Origin: Actinomadura roseirufa
Lineage (GTDB): Bacteria; Actinomycetota; Actinomycetes; Streptosporangiales; Streptosporangiaceae
Assembly (NCBI RefSeq): GCF_900659635.1
Contig: NZ_CAACVB010000004.1
Coordinates: 37,206 to 101,205, forward strand
Direction: 5' to 3'
DNA length: 64,000 bases
The notes under the pieces are model-generated. The model worked only from the letters and a program-made list of their open reading frames with translations, made no database searches and had not been told where the DNA came from. Both the position numbers and the translations under genes were made by a program. Of the stretch, positions 1 to 10,625 are shown piece by piece. Numbering within the stretch: position 1 is the stretch's first letter; every line of letters begins with the position of its first letter.

Positions 1-1493
<1,493 letters not shown>

Positions 1494-2056
1494 AGAGGAA
1501 GACCTCCTCGACGGGCAGCGCGGATCACGGGGGAGGCACCCGGGATCGTGACGCTACTTAGGCTTACCTTCATGGTATGTCCGGGTTGGAATGCTCTCTT
1601 CGGGGGACGGGAGGCCGGCGTGGAACGACGGCACGGACCCGTTCGCGCCCGCCGCCTGGCCCCTTGATGGTCACCGGTCTGAGGAGGGATCGACCGGAGA
1701 CCGTCACTCCGCCCGTCATGTGACGTCCCGCTCCAGGGAGGTCGCCGTCCCTAACACAAGACGTATCACCTCGGCCGGGCTTTCACTCGGCTCTCCTGAA
1801 TACGGGCAGGTCCTATCCGGTTGTACGACCTGGACGGCTCCCCGGGTTCACCGCGAACACAGGCAGCTGGCCTGGCGGCACAGGTCGACGTGGAGCCGCC
1901 GGACCAGCATCGCCGGGATCGTCGGGGAGTCGGAGCTCCCCTGGGGCACGGAGTTCACGACCCGCAGTCTAGACAGGGCCAATTTAGTTCTGATAAACCG
2001 GCCCCAATGTCGGCCCGGTGGGCTCTGGCCAGTGTATTCACCGGCCGGGGGGCGGT
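1494..2056. other. Intergenic region upstream of korA
   Basis: 563 bases without a convincing gene. Frames on both strands here are extensions of shadow frames and have no ribosome site or recognisable protein. It should contain the korA promoter and the end of transcription from the gene at 2057. The only sequence I can point to is a partial iron-box-like element, listed separately. I see no clear terminator hairpin with a T run. Confidence 0.5.
1556..1572. promoter_or_regulatory. Possible DtxR/IdeR-type iron box upstream of korA
   Basis: Read on the minus strand this is AAGGTAAGCCTAA, which matches 12-13 contiguous positions of the actinobacterial iron-regulator palindrome (AGGTWAGSCTWA core). 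The second arm then diverges (GTAG instead of CCTAA). It lies about 65 bases before the korA start, a sensible place for an operator on a gene whose product works with ferredoxin. The match covers only about two thirds of the palindrome, so the call is tentative. Confidence 0.35.
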
Positions 2057-3754
2057 TCACTCCTCGTCCGGGCCGACCGCGGGCGCCGTCGTGCGCGCCT
2101 TCGCGGGCGTCTTGGGCACGTTCCCGGCCGGGGGCCGCTTCGCCTGGGCGCCCGCCTTCGCGCCCCGCTCCCGGTCGACCGCCGCGAGCAGGCCGGGGAC
2201 GCGCGAGGCCGCCACCGCCTCGCCGACCACCCTCGCCCGCGCCTCGTAGGGGTGCCGGCCGGGCTTGTCGAGGGCGGAGTGCATCCAGACCCGCCACGCC
2301 CGTCCGGTGACCAGGCAGCGCAGGACCAGCCTCCGGTTGGACGGCACCGGCCCCGCCCCCGTGCAGGTACCGAGCGGCCGCCCGGCGGACGTGATCGTCG
2401 CGAGCAGCGCCGCCCGCGCCCCGTCCGGCACCTGCCCGTCCGGCGACGACAGGGTGGCGGGCACGCTCACGGTGCACCCGCTGGTGTTCTGGTCGCAGTT
2501 GACGAAGCTGAGCCTTCCCGGGGTGAAGTGCAGGCCGGGGTCGGCGGCGCCGCCGAGCGCGGCGACGCGCGAGCGCAGCTCGGTGAACAGCGCGGCCGAG
2601 TCGGCCAGCGGCACCGCGGTGAACCGCGGCTCGCCCCGCCCGGCCCCCCGCACGCCCAGCAGCCGGTACGGCGCCGCCGCCGAGATCAGGTAGTCCGCGC
2701 CGTCCGTCGTGATCCGGCGCGCCCGGACGCCTTGCACGGTCTCCTCGCCCGCCTTCGCGGCCCCCTTGGCGATGCTCCGGGCGATCGACGCGGACCCGAG
2801 CACGCCGGGGATGTCGAAACCGGGCATGGACGCGGGCGCCTTCGACCAGCGGTCCGCGTAGTTCTCCGGGTGCGCGTCCTCCCCGGCGTAGTCGCGCCAG
2901 AACGCGACGCCCGCCCTGAGGTAGGTCACGCCGTCCACCGCCACGATGTCGGCCTTCGACGCCCCGGCCGTGAGCGTCCCGCTCGCCGTTCCCGCCGGCG
3001 TGACCCGCAGGCGCGCCTGGACGGGTCTGCCGCCCACGGTGAGCGTCCCGTCGTAGCGCAGCCCCGCCCCGGTGGCGATCTGCCGTCCCGCCTCCTTGGA
3101 CCACGCCGGAGGCGCCGCGGGGCGCGGCCTGCCCGGCTCGGTCTCGGACTCGTCCCCGCCGAGGACGACCACGCCCGCCACCGCGGCCACCGCGACCACG
3201 GTCACGACCGCCCCCGCGAGCACCAGCACGCGGCGCCGGCCGCCTCGTCCCCGCCCGGCGGGGGGAACGCCTCCGCCACCGGGCCCGTCCACCCCCGGCG
3301 GCACGGACCCCTGGCCGAAGGCCCCGCCCTGCGGGCCGGGTTCGGCGGCCCCGCTCACCGGGGCGTTCATGTCCTGTGGGTAACCGGCGAAGTACCCGCC
3401 CTGTGAGGTGGGGTCGCCTTCCTCGACGGGCCCGCCGATCGGGGGGTTCGCCTCCTGTAGGGCGGGGCCTCCCGCGAAGTAGCCGCCTTCAGGGGCGGGG
3501 CCCTCCGGTAGAGGGGCCATGGGCCGGGCCACGGGCGGGCCGTCGGGGGCACCTCCCAGCGCAGGGTTCGCGGCCTGCTCCTCCAGGGCGCCCGAGGGGA
3601 ACAGCGGGGCCGTGTCGCGACGGGGAGAGCCCGGGCCGGGACGGGCCCCGGCGACGAGCCGGTCCCCGGGTGCCTCGGCGGCGGGGCGGCCCGCGACCAG
3701 CTTGTCGGCGGGGTGGGGGGCCGTCGGGGACGACCCGTCCTGTTCAACGCTCAC
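2057..3754 (-). CDS. Proline/glycine-rich, membrane-anchored extracellular protein (LprG/LolA-like C-terminal domain suspected)
   Basis: Unnamed surface protein of about 565 residues. Order: a low-complexity cytoplasmic segment (about 1-170) with repeated phrases such as EGGYFAG, QGGYFAG and QGGAFGQ; one transmembrane segment at about 175-200 (RRVLVLAGAVVTVVAV); then an extracellular domain of about 360 residues. The extracellular part contains DGVTYLRAGVAFWRDY, which parallels LFLKAGAAYWRK in the neighbour at 3951-5246, so the two are paralogues. The beta-rich spacing recalls LppX/LprG-type lipoprotein folds, but this is inference. The GTG at 3754 is preferred over a GTG 150 bases upstream (3904), because the upstream residues look like translated spacer; neither has a strong Shine-Dalgarno sequence. 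Function unknown. Confidence 0.72.
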   Translation of the reverse strand: MSVEQDGSSPTAPHPADKLVAGRPAAEAPGDRLVAGARPGPGSPRRDTAPLFPSGALEEQAANPALGGAPDGPPVARPMAPLPEGPAPEGGYFAGGPALQEANPPIGGPVEEGDPTSQGGYFAGYPQDMNAPVSGAAEPGPQGGAFGQGSVPPGVDGPGGGGVPPAGRGRGGRRRVLVLAGAVVTVVAVAAVAGVVVLGGDESETEPGRPRPAAPPAWSKEAGRQIATGAGLRYDGTLTVGGRPVQARLRVTPAGTASGTLTAGASKADIVAVDGVTYLRAGVAFWRDYAGEDAHPENYADRWSKAPASMPGFDIPGVLGSASIARSIAKGAAKAGEETVQGVRARRITTDGADYLISAAAPYRLLGVRGAGRGEPRFTAVPLADSAALFTELRSRVAALGGAADPGLHFTPGRLSFVNCDQNTSGCTVSVPATLSSPDGQVPDGARAALLATITSAGRPLGTCTGAGPVPSNRRLVLRCLVTGRAWRVWMHSALDKPGRHPYEARARVVGEAVAASRVPGLLAAVDRERGAKAGAQAKRPPAGNVPKTPAKARTTAPAVGPDEE

Positions 3755-3950
3755 TGGGCGCTCACTCTGCTCGCTTCCGGGCCGGTTCGGCCCACTCGTG
3801 TCGGACGCAAGGGTGGCCGCCCGGGGCGCCGGCCCGCCCACCCAGAGCACAAGAGTGCCCGACGACGCGCCCCCGCGGAGCGGGTACGGCGCATCGCCGG
3901 GCACCGGGACGGCGGCGGGAGCGGCGCGCGGTGCGCCGCCCCCCGCGGCC

Positions 3951-5246
3951 CTACTCGCTGTCGAGCCCGTTCTGCAGGGCCTGCACCTCGCTGGACGTGG
4001 CGCCGATCACCTTGTACTCGGCGTGCTTGTAGTACGTGCCACCCGTGGCCTTGGCCCAGCTCGTCCAGGAGCTGCTGGTCACCCGGCAGCTCGCCCAGAC
4101 CGAGGTGGTGCTGGTGATGGTGATCCTGGACGTGCAGTTGCCGAGGTCGCGGCCGGTCAGCGTGCCGGCGGTGAGCCGGAACCGCACGTCGATCGTCACC
4201 GGCGTCTCCGAGCCGAACGGCGGCCGGATCTTGGCCTCGACGGTGCAGCCGGAGTCGCCGTTGCAGCCGCCCTTCTTCCACTCGTCCACCGTCGGGCGCG
4301 CCGAACCGTCGAAGGCGTCCTTCAGCTCGCCCATGCTGGTGCGCATGTCCGAGATGATGGACGCCGCCTGGCTAGCGGACTTCGCCGTGACGTCGAGCGC
4401 GACCCGCGGCGTGGTGGCCTCGTACCGCAGGAGCTGCGCGTCGTCGGCGTCGGTGATGTAGAGCGTGGAGGAGAAGGTGGTGAACTTCAGCGCCTTCTTA
4501 CCCTGCCATGTGGACTTGGTCGGCTTGACCTTGGCGGTGGCCGCCGAGCGGAGCTTGTTCGCCAGCACGGCCGGCGTCAGCTCCTGCTTGAAGTCCACGG
4601 AGAGCTTGTCGGCGCTGAGGCGGCCCCACTGGTCGCCGGACCCGAGGTAGTACGGCGTCTCGCTACCGGAGATCTGCTTCCGCCAGTAGGCCGCGCCGGC
4701 CTTGAGGAACAGCTTCCCGTCGGCCGACAGCAGCGTGACGCTGTCGGTGTTCCAGGTGACGGGCCCGGTCGCGCGCCCGCCCTTGGTGACGTTCAGCTCA
4801 CCGTTGAGCGTATCGGCGCCGCCGCCGAAGTTGCCCTTCAGGCCGACCGCTCGGGCCGCGGCCATGGTGTCGGCCGCGGCGTTCAGCTTGTCCTCGGGCG
4901 ACTTGCCACCGCCGGAGGCCAGCACGAACACGGCCACCCCGATGATCAGGACGAGTACGACGACACCGCCGACGATCGCCGCGATCAGCGCTCCGCCGCC
5001 GCCTCGGCGGGGCGGCGGCGGCATGCCGGGCATGCCCGGCGGCGGGGGATAGAACGGCGGCGGGGTTCCGGGGCCGCCGAAACCACCGGGTGGGGGCGGG
5101 GGTGGTGCTCCGCCGGGTCCGCCCGGGACCCCGGGCGCCCCGGGCCCCGTCGGCCCGCCGGGCCCGGCGGGCGGTGGCGGCGGAGGCCAGGAGGCACCCC
5201 CCGGGGATTCCCATCCCGGGCCCGGGGGAGGCGGAGGGTTGCTCAT
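3951..5246 (-). CDS. Polyproline-rich membrane-anchored extracellular protein, paralogue of the 2057-3754 product
   Basis: About 431 residues. Residues 1-80 are extremely rich in proline and glycine, followed by a glycine patch and a single transmembrane helix at about 86-111 (ALIAAIVGGVVVLVLIIG). A roughly 320-residue extracellular domain follows, including LFLKAGAAYWRK and WQGKKALKFTTF. The start ATG has GGAAGGAC about 10 bases upstream, and shorter or longer starts lack one. The proline-rich leader with one helix is a common layout for actinobacterial surface proteins. The C-terminal domain may be a lipid- or ligand-binding LprG-like fold (inference). It lies 196 bases upstream of its paralogue in the same direction and is divergent from nuoA. 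No enzymatic motif is visible. Confidence 0.8.
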   Translation of the reverse strand: MSNPPPPPGPGWESPGGASWPPPPPPAGPGGPTGPGAPGVPGGPGGAPPPPPPGGFGGPGTPPPFYPPPPGMPGMPPPPRRGGGGALIAAIVGGVVVLVLIIGVAVFVLASGGGKSPEDKLNAAADTMAAARAVGLKGNFGGGADTLNGELNVTKGGRATGPVTWNTDSVTLLSADGKLFLKAGAAYWRKQISGSETPYYLGSGDQWGRLSADKLSVDFKQELTPAVLANKLRSAATAKVKPTKSTWQGKKALKFTTFSSTLYITDADDAQLLRYEATTPRVALDVTAKSASQAASIISDMRTSMGELKDAFDGSARPTVDEWKKGGCNGDSGCTVEAKIRPPFGSETPVTIDVRFRLTAGTLTGRDLGNCTSRITITSTTSVWASCRVTSSSWTSWAKATGGTYYKHAEYKVIGATSSEVQALQNGLDSE

Positions 5247-5400
5247 CCGGTCACGTCCTTCCAGGTCAAACTGACCCCAATGCAGCATCCAGTGTGCAGC
5301 AAAACAATGACATTGTGATCCTCCGGGTAGGAGGTACGACGTCACACTCCCGCATACATCGGTCGGGGATACTTGATGGGACGCCGACCGGGAGGCTTTT

Positions 5401-5772
5401 GTGCGGAACTATTTCGACTCCTACATCGTCTTGGTGGCCCTGCTGCTGGTCGGTGGCGGCATCGTCGGAGGCGGGCTCACCGCCAACCGCCTGCTGCGCC
5501 CCGACCGGCCCACCCTGGAGAAGCTCACCACCTACGAGTGTGGCGTGGATCCGGTCGGTGAGGGGTGGGCACATTCATACGTCCGTTACTACGTCTTCGC
5601 CTACCTGTACGTGGTGTTCGCCGTGGATGCGGTGTTCCTGTTCCCCTGGGCGACGGTCTTCTCCGCCCCCGGCTACGGGCTCACCACACTCGGCGAGATG
5701 TTCGTCTTCCTGGCCTTCCTCGCCGCCGGTCTCGCCTACGCGGGCAGGAAGGGCGTCCTCTCCTGGGTCTGA
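5401..5772 (+). CDS. nuoA: NADH-quinone oxidoreductase subunit A
   Basis: Membrane subunit of complex I, 123 residues, with three predicted helices: about 7-27 (LVALLLVGGGIVGG), about 62-85 and about 92-112. The loop after helix 1 carries YECGVDP, the conserved NuoA acidic/cysteine motif. GTG start with GGGAGG 7 bases upstream. First gene of a ten-gene cluster running to 16105. The length is normal for the family. The gene is divergent from the proline-rich protein gene at 3951, and the 154-base gap between them must contain both promoters. Confidence 0.95.
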   Translation: MRNYFDSYIVLVALLLVGGGIVGGGLTANRLLRPDRPTLEKLTTYECGVDPVGEGWAHSYVRYYVFAYLYVVFAVDAVFLFPWATVFSAPGYGLTTLGEMFVFLAFLAAGLAYAGRKGVLSWV

Positions 5773-5811
5773 GCCCCTGGCGCGATCGGCGAGGGCTGTA
5801 AGAATGCGAGG

Positions 5812-6864
5812 GTGAGCACCATCGATCTCCCGCCGCCGAGCGTCGGGCCGCTGTCGCGGCTGGCGCCGAAGCCGATCAAGTTCGTGCTCAACTGGGGCCG
5901 CCGGTACTCCCTCTGGGTGTTCAACTTCGGGCTGGCCTGTTGCGCGATCGAGTTCATCGCCACCTCGATGAGCCGGCACGACTTCATCCGCCTCGGCGTC
6001 ATCCCCTTCGCGCCGGGTCCCCGGCAGGCCGACCTGATGGTGGTGTCGGGGACCGTCAGCGACAAGATGGCCCCCGCCGTCCGCCGCCTGTACGAGCAGA
6101 TGCCCGAGCCCAAGTACGTCATCTCGTTCGGTGCGTGCTCCAACTGCGGCGGCCCGTACTGGGACTCCTACTGCGTGACCAAGGGCGTCGACCAGATCAT
6201 CCCCGTGGACGTGTACGTGCCGGGCTGCCCGCCGCGTCCCGAGGCCCTGCTGCACGGCATCGTCCACCTCCAGGAGAAGATCGCCGGCGAGTCGCTGGGC
6301 GAGCGCTACGGCGGCGGCGAGCCCATCACGCCGCCGCCCCCGCCCCGTCCGTTCTCGGCGACCGTCCTGCGCCGTCCCCTCCAGCCCCCGCCCGACGACG
6401 CGGCTCCCGCCGGCGACACCGCCCCGGACGACGCGGCGCCCGCCGAGACTCGGCCCGTCCCGCCCGCCGAGGACGGGCGAGGGCGCGAGGAGGGCCCCGG
6501 CGTTGAGGAGGCGGCGCCTCCCGGCGGCGAGACGGAGGGCTCGGCGGAGGCCACCCAGCCGGTTCCGCCGGTCGAGGCGTCCGCCGAGACGCGGCCTCTC
6601 CCGCCCGTCCGGGACGAGGCGGGCCGGGCCGGTGAGCCGGAGGCGCCCGCCGCGCGGCCGTCGGAGGCGGTGACGCAGCCGGTCCCACCGGTCACGGGCG
6701 AGGAGAAGGCCGCCGAGGAGCACCCGGCCGGCGAGACCGCGCCGCCGCGGGCCGGCGGCGGACGAACGGACGGGCGGACGCGGCGCGGCCGCGACCACGA
6801 CCCGTCGATCATCCCCGGCCTCGTGGAGGACGCGCACGACGACCAGATCGGGCGGAGCCGGTGA
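5812..6864 (+). CDS. nuoB: NADH-quinone oxidoreductase subunit B with a long low-complexity C-terminal tail
   Basis: NuoB holds the terminal N2 [4Fe-4S] cluster at the quinone site. The cluster cysteines are present: the CC pair at 43-44, one in GACSNCGG and one in PGCPPRP. The catalytic part ends near residue 170. The remaining roughly 180 residues are a disordered-looking tail rich in Pro, Glu, Ala and Arg, with a recurring phrase of the type ETRPVPP / TQPVPP / ETRPLPP. Usual NuoB proteins are 160-230 residues, so at 350 this one is nearly double. GTG start. Its stop codon overlaps the start of nuoC. The tail is in frame and its composition is coding-like, so I do not read it as a frameshift artefact. 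Confidence 0.94.
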   Translation: MSTIDLPPPSVGPLSRLAPKPIKFVLNWGRRYSLWVFNFGLACCAIEFIATSMSRHDFIRLGVIPFAPGPRQADLMVVSGTVSDKMAPAVRRLYEQMPEPKYVISFGACSNCGGPYWDSYCVTKGVDQIIPVDVYVPGCPPRPEALLHGIVHLQEKIAGESLGERYGGGEPITPPPPPRPFSATVLRRPLQPPPDDAAPAGDTAPDDAAPAETRPVPPAEDGRGREEGPGVEEAAPPGGETEGSAEATQPVPPVEASAETRPLPPVRDEAGRAGEPEAPAARPSEAVTQPVPPVTGEEKAAEEHPAGETAPPRAGGGRTDGRTRRGRDHDPSIIPGLVEDAHDDQIGRSR

Positions 6865-7481
6865 ACGGCGCGCCGCAGGACGCCGCCGCGGCGCTGGCCG
6901 ACGCGTGGGCCGCGCGGTTCGGCGCGGACGTCACCACCGAGGAGACGGCCGGCGGCCTGGCGGTCGGGATCTCGCCCGAGCACTGGGTCGCGGCGCTGAC
7001 GTACGCGCGGGACGAGCTGTCCTGCGCTTTCTTCGACTGGCTGACCGGGGTCGACGAGCTGGAGGAGGGCTTCGCGGTCGTCGCGCACGTGTACTCGCTG
7101 GAGCGGCGGCACCACCTCCTCATCCGCACGCGCGTGCCGCGGGCCGATCCCGCGCTGCCGACCGCGACGGGCGTCTACCGAGGGGCCGCGTGGCACGAGC
7201 GGGAGACCTTCGAGATGTTCGGGGTGGTGTTCGAGGGCCATCCGCATCTCGTCCCGCTGCTGCTGCCGGACGGGTTCGAGGGGCATCCGCTGCGCAAGGA
7301 CTTCGTGCTGGCCGCGCGCGTCGCCAAGCCGTGGCCGGGGGCCAAGGAGCCGGGCGAGTCGGGGCACGGGGCGCCGAGCCGGCGCCGGGTGCGCCCGCCG
7401 GGGGTACCGGAGGAGGGCGCGTGGGCCGCGGCGGCGGACCGGCGGGTCCGCCCGGCGGAGAGGCCGGGGCCCGATGCTTGA
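6861..7481 (+). CDS. nuoC: NADH-quinone oxidoreductase subunit C
   Basis: The 30-kDa peripheral-arm subunit of complex I, 206 residues. The family signature is seen in [20 protein letters not shown] followed by [16 protein letters not shown]. About 50 residues beyond the core are arginine/proline-rich tail. The GTG start overlaps the nuoB stop (GTGA). In most genomes nuoC is followed by or fused to nuoD. Here nuoH follows directly with an 8-base overlap and there is no nuoD. NuoC normally docks on NuoB and NuoD, so this complex either borrows NuoD from another locus or works without it. Confidence 0.93.
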   Translation: MNGAPQDAAAALADAWAARFGADVTTEETAGGLAVGISPEHWVAALTYARDELSCAFFDWLTGVDELEEGFAVVAHVYSLERRHHLLIRTRVPRADPALPTATGVYRGAAWHERETFEMFGVVFEGHPHLVPLLLPDGFEGHPLRKDFVLAARVAKPWPGAKEPGESGHGAPSRRRVRPPGVPEEGAWAAAADRRVRPAERPGPDA

Positions 7482-8430
7482 GGTCGTCGTCAAGCTCGCG
7501 CTGGTCGCCGCCGCGTTCGCCGTCCTGCCGCTGCTGGTGGGGCAGGCCGAGCACAAGGTGATGGCGCACATGCAGGGCCGCCTCGGGCCGATGTACGCGG
7601 GCGCGTTCCACGGCTGGGCGCAGCTCGTCGCGGACGGGGTGAAGTTCGCGCAGAAGGAGGACGTCGTCCCGCGGGCGGCCGACCGGTGGGTGTTCAAGCT
7701 CGCCCCCGGCGTGGCGCTGGTCCCGTACCTGCTGGTGCTCATCGTGGTGCCGATCGGGCCGGGCGGCCAGGTCGTCCTGGACCTCGGCCTCGGGCTGTTC
7801 TTCGCGCTGGCCGTGATGGGCGTCGGCGTGATCGGCGCGATCATGGCGGGCTGGGCGAGCGCGAACAAGTACTCGCTGCTCGGCGGGATGCGCGTCGCGG
7901 CGCAGCTGATGTCCTACGAGCTGCCGATGGTGTTCGCGGCGTCCTCGGTCGCGATGGCTGCGGGGACGCTGTCGCTGCAGGGCGTCGTCGGCGAGTGGCG
8001 CTGGTGGTGGCTGCCCTGGCAGGCCGTCGGCGCCGTGGTGTTCTTCGTCGCCGGGCTCGCCGAGCTGCGCCGTCCGCCGTTCGACATGCCGGTCGCCGAC
8101 TCCGAGATCATCTTCGGCCCGTACACCGAGTACGGCGGGCTGCGGTTCGCGCTGTTCATCCTGGCGGAGTACGCCGGGATCGTGGTGCTGTGCGCGCTGA
8201 CGACCGTCCTCTTCCTCGGCGGGTGGAAGGGCCCCTTCCTGAACACCGAGCTCGGCTGGCTCTGGACCTCGCTGAAGGTGGCGGTGCTGGCGTTCCTCGT
8301 CATCTGGCTGCGGGTCAGCTACCCGCGCATGCGCGAGGACCAGCTGCAGAAGCTCGCCTGGGCCTACCTGGTGCCCCTCTCCCTCGTCCAGCTCGCGGTC
8401 ACCGGCGTGCTGAAGGTCGTGCTGGGCTGA
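7474..8430 (+). CDS. nuoH: NADH-quinone oxidoreductase subunit H
   Basis: Integral membrane subunit that joins the peripheral arm to the proton-pumping arm and forms part of the quinone chamber. 318 residues with about eight helices. Family landmarks are [16 protein letters not shown] and [13 protein letters not shown] followed by [12 protein letters not shown]. In canonical NuoH the second motif reads PFDLPEAE; here the glutamate-rich part is replaced by PVAD, a divergence discussed in the findings. ATG start, overlapping the end of nuoC by 8 bases. It is the last gene before an oppositely oriented insertion at 8438-9229. Confidence 0.94.
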   Translation: MLEVVVKLALVAAAFAVLPLLVGQAEHKVMAHMQGRLGPMYAGAFHGWAQLVADGVKFAQKEDVVPRAADRWVFKLAPGVALVPYLLVLIVVPIGPGGQVVLDLGLGLFFALAVMGVGVIGAIMAGWASANKYSLLGGMRVAAQLMSYELPMVFAASSVAMAAGTLSLQGVVGEWRWWWLPWQAVGAVVFFVAGLAELRRPPFDMPVADSEIIFGPYTEYGGLRFALFILAEYAGIVVLCALTTVLFLGGWKGPFLNTELGWLWTSLKVAVLAFLVIWLRVSYPRMREDQLQKLAWAYLVPLSLVQLAVTGVLKVVLG

Positions 8431-8437
8431 GCGCGGC

Positions 8438-9229
8438 TCAGGGCAGGAAGATCGTGTACTCGGCGAGCTGGGGCACGAGGTCGGGCGGGATGTCGGCGTC
8501 CACCGCCATCTCCTCGGCGGACACGAACGCGCCCTGGAGGTCGCGGCGGCGGATGACCCGCTCCGTCAGCTCGGGCGTCATGCCGGGCAGCGCGGCGATG
8601 ATGTGCTGCGGCGCGTGGTTGACGTCGACGAGGCCGCCGTCATCGAAGGTGCGCGGCGCGTCCGGGCGGCCGATCCGCAGCTCGTGCGCCAGCGCCGGGT
8701 CCTCGGCGGCGAGCGCGCGGGCCTCCGCGCGCAGCGTCCGGCGGTACTTGGCGACCTCGATGGCGTGCTCGTTGCGGCGGTTGCGCGGGATCTCCTTCGG
8801 GAACACCGACGACCGGACGGCGAACGCGTGCGCCGTCCCCGCGATCCACAGCAGCACGGTCATGAACGAGCCGAAGACGGTGAGGAGCAGGTCCGAGCCG
8901 ATCATGCCCATCGTGACCAGCGTGGCGAGGCCGTAGCCGGCCGCGGTGACGCCGAGGTTCACGGACTTACGCCGTATCGCCGCGTACAGGAACGAGAAGG
9001 GCGTCCCGTACCCGAACGTGATGAACGGGATGAACGCCCAGAGAATCCCCTGGGCGGCGCCCGTCTCGGCCGGTGGGAGCGGCGGAGGCGGCGGCATCGG
9101 GTAGGGAGGACGCCAGCCCGGAGCGGGCGGACGAGGCGCCGGAGGGACCGCTCCATGCGGCCCGTAGGGCGGCCGGCCGTGCGGGGGGACGGGTTCCGGA
9201 CCGTACGGCCCCTCCACAGGGTGGCTCAC
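8438..9229 (-). CDS. Proline-rich membrane protein with C-terminal ComEA-like helix-hairpin-helix
   Basis: 263 residues. Residues 1-58 are proline-rich (PPYPMPPPPPLPP). Two or three hydrophobic segments follow at about 60-140. The C-terminal 60 residues (VDVNHAPQHIIAALPGMTPE, then VIRRRDLQGAF) match the helix-hairpin-helix seen in ComEA and type II secretion K proteins. GTG start with GAGGAGG 5 bases upstream, a strong ribosome site. It lies on the opposite strand inside the nuo cluster, starting 7 bases after nuoH ends and finishing 116 bases before nuoI. The fold is usually DNA- or protein-binding. No role in complex I is known to me. Confidence 0.85.
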   Translation of the reverse strand: MSHPVEGPYGPEPVPPHGRPPYGPHGAVPPAPRPPAPGWRPPYPMPPPPPLPPAETGAAQGILWAFIPFITFGYGTPFSFLYAAIRRKSVNLGVTAAGYGLATLVTMGMIGSDLLLTVFGSFMTVLLWIAGTAHAFAVRSSVFPKEIPRNRRNEHAIEVAKYRRTLRAEARALAAEDPALAHELRIGRPDAPRTFDDGGLVDVNHAPQHIIAALPGMTPELTERVIRRRDLQGAFVSAEEMAVDADIPPDLVPQLAEYTIFLP

Positions 9230-9345
9230 ATGCCCTCCTCACCCGCAGGCCGACATGACCTTGGACCGCCGAGGCCCACGCATGGTTCGACGAACGCGGC
9301 ACGCGACGCGTTCCCCAGCGGCGCTTCGTACGCAATCATGGGGCC

Positions 9346-9939
9346 GTGGGACGGCTACCAGGAGGCGGGCTGGCCAAGGGGCTGGCCGTCACGTTGCGGA
9401 CGATGACGCGGCGCACCATCACGCGTCAGTACCCCGAGGTGCAGCCCGATCTGGCACCGCGCAGCCGGGGCGTGATCGCGCTGTTCGAGGAGAACTGCAC
9501 GGTCTGCATGCTCTGCGCGCGCGAGTGCCCGGACTGGTGCATCTACATCGACTCCCACAAGGAGACCCTCCCGGCCGAAGGCGGCGGGCGGGCCCGCACC
9601 CGCAACGTCCTCGACCGGTTCGCGATCGACTTCGCGCTGTGCATGTACTGCGGCATCTGCATCGAGGTCTGCCCGTTCGACGCGCTGTTCTGGTCGCCCG
9701 AGTTCGAGTACGCCGAGTACGACATCGCGGAGCTGACCCACGAGAAGGAGCGGCTGCGCGAGTGGATGTGGACGGTCCCGCCGCCCCCGGCGCACGACCC
9801 GTCCGCGGAACCGCCGAAGGAGATCGCCGCCGCCGAGAAGGCCGCCGCCCGCGCCGCCCGCACCCCGCCGGGCGGTCCGCGGACCGGTGGCCCCGGCCCC
9901 TCCGGAGGGCCGCAAGCGCCGCCCGGAGGTACCGGATGA
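9346..9939 (+). CDS. nuoI: NADH-quinone oxidoreductase subunit I (2x[4Fe-4S] ferredoxin-like)
   Basis: Carries clusters N6a and N6b that pass electrons toward NuoB. Two CxxCxxCxxxCP motifs are intact: cysteines 51, 54, 57, 61 and 99, 102, 105, 109. 197 residues; the last 50 or so are a proline/alanine/glycine tail beyond the normal core. The GTG at 9346 is the only reasonable upstream start, but it has no clear Shine-Dalgarno sequence, so the true start may be slightly downstream. It restarts the nuo cluster after the antisense gene. Its stop overlaps nuoJ (ATGA), so nuoI-N form one translationally coupled unit. Confidence 0.93.
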   Translation: MGRLPGGGLAKGLAVTLRTMTRRTITRQYPEVQPDLAPRSRGVIALFEENCTVCMLCARECPDWCIYIDSHKETLPAEGGGRARTRNVLDRFAIDFALCMYCGICIEVCPFDALFWSPEFEYAEYDIAELTHEKERLREWMWTVPPPPAHDPSAEPPKEIAAAEKAAARAARTPPGGPRTGGPGPSGGPQAPPGGTG

Positions 9940-10625
9940 ACGGCAAGGAGATCGTGTTCGCCCTCCTCGGCGTCGTCACCGTCGGGGCCGGGTTCATGGT
10001 CGTCACGACGCGGCAGCTCGTCCACGCGGCGCTGTGGCTGGTGCTGTCGTTCGGCGCGCTCGCCGGCGGCTACCTCGTGCTGACGGCGGAGTTCGTCGCC
10101 TGGGTCCAGGTGCTGATCTACGTCGGCGCGGTCGTCGTCCTGCTGCTGTTCGGGATCATGCTGACCCGCGCCCCGATCGGGGAGTCGGCCGACCTGGACT
10201 CCGGCAACCGGTGGGTCGCGGCCGCGGTCGCCGCCGCGACCGCCGCGGTCCTGGTCACCGTGATGGTGATGGGCTTCGGCGACACGCGGATGCCCCTGCG
10301 CGCGGGCGGCGGGTCGGCGGACGAGCTCGGCGCGGGCGTGTTCCGGACGTGGGTGCTGCCGTTCGAGGTCCTGTCGGTGCTGCTGCTGGCGTCCCTGGTC
10401 GGCGCGATCGTGCTGTCGCGGACGGACATCGGCGCCGCTCCCCAGCGTCGCCCCGGCCGTTCCGCCCGTCCGGGGCCCGGCGGTGGGGCCGCTCGTCCTC
10501 GCCGAACCGTCCGTCCGGGCAGTGGCGCCGGTGCGGACGCCGGGACCCGCCCAGGCGGCGCGGCGCGTCCTGAGGACGGAGCCGGGGCAGAGACCGGTCC
10601 AGGCGGGGATGAGGAGGGCGGCTGA
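9936..10625 (+). CDS. nuoJ: NADH-quinone oxidoreductase subunit J
   Basis: Membrane subunit, about 229 residues. Five helices occupy roughly residues 1-165. The third contains [20 protein letters not shown], including the family's conserved pi-bulge helix region. The last 60 residues are an Arg/Pro/Gly/Ala-rich hydrophilic tail that ordinary NuoJ lacks. The ATG overlaps the nuoI stop. A much longer upstream reading of the same frame is not supported: it would run antisense-like through nuoI, and NuoJ homology begins at [12 protein letters not shown]. Confidence 0.93.
   Translation: MNGKEIVFALLGVVTVGAGFMVVTTRQLVHAALWLVLSFGALAGGYLVLTAEFVAWVQVLIYVGAVVVLLLFGIMLTRAPIGESADLDSGNRWVAAAVAAATAAVLVTVMVMGFGDTRMPLRAGGGSADELGAGVFRTWVLPFEVLSVLLLASLVGAIVLSRTDIGAAPQRRPGRSARPGPGGGAARPRRTVRPGSGAGADAGTRPGGAARPEDGAGAETGPGGDEEGG

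Noticed and set aside
3755..3904. An upstream GTG start adding 50 residues to the proline-rich protein gene
   Set aside because: The extra residues look like translated intergenic DNA and there is no ribosome site, although it cannot be excluded.
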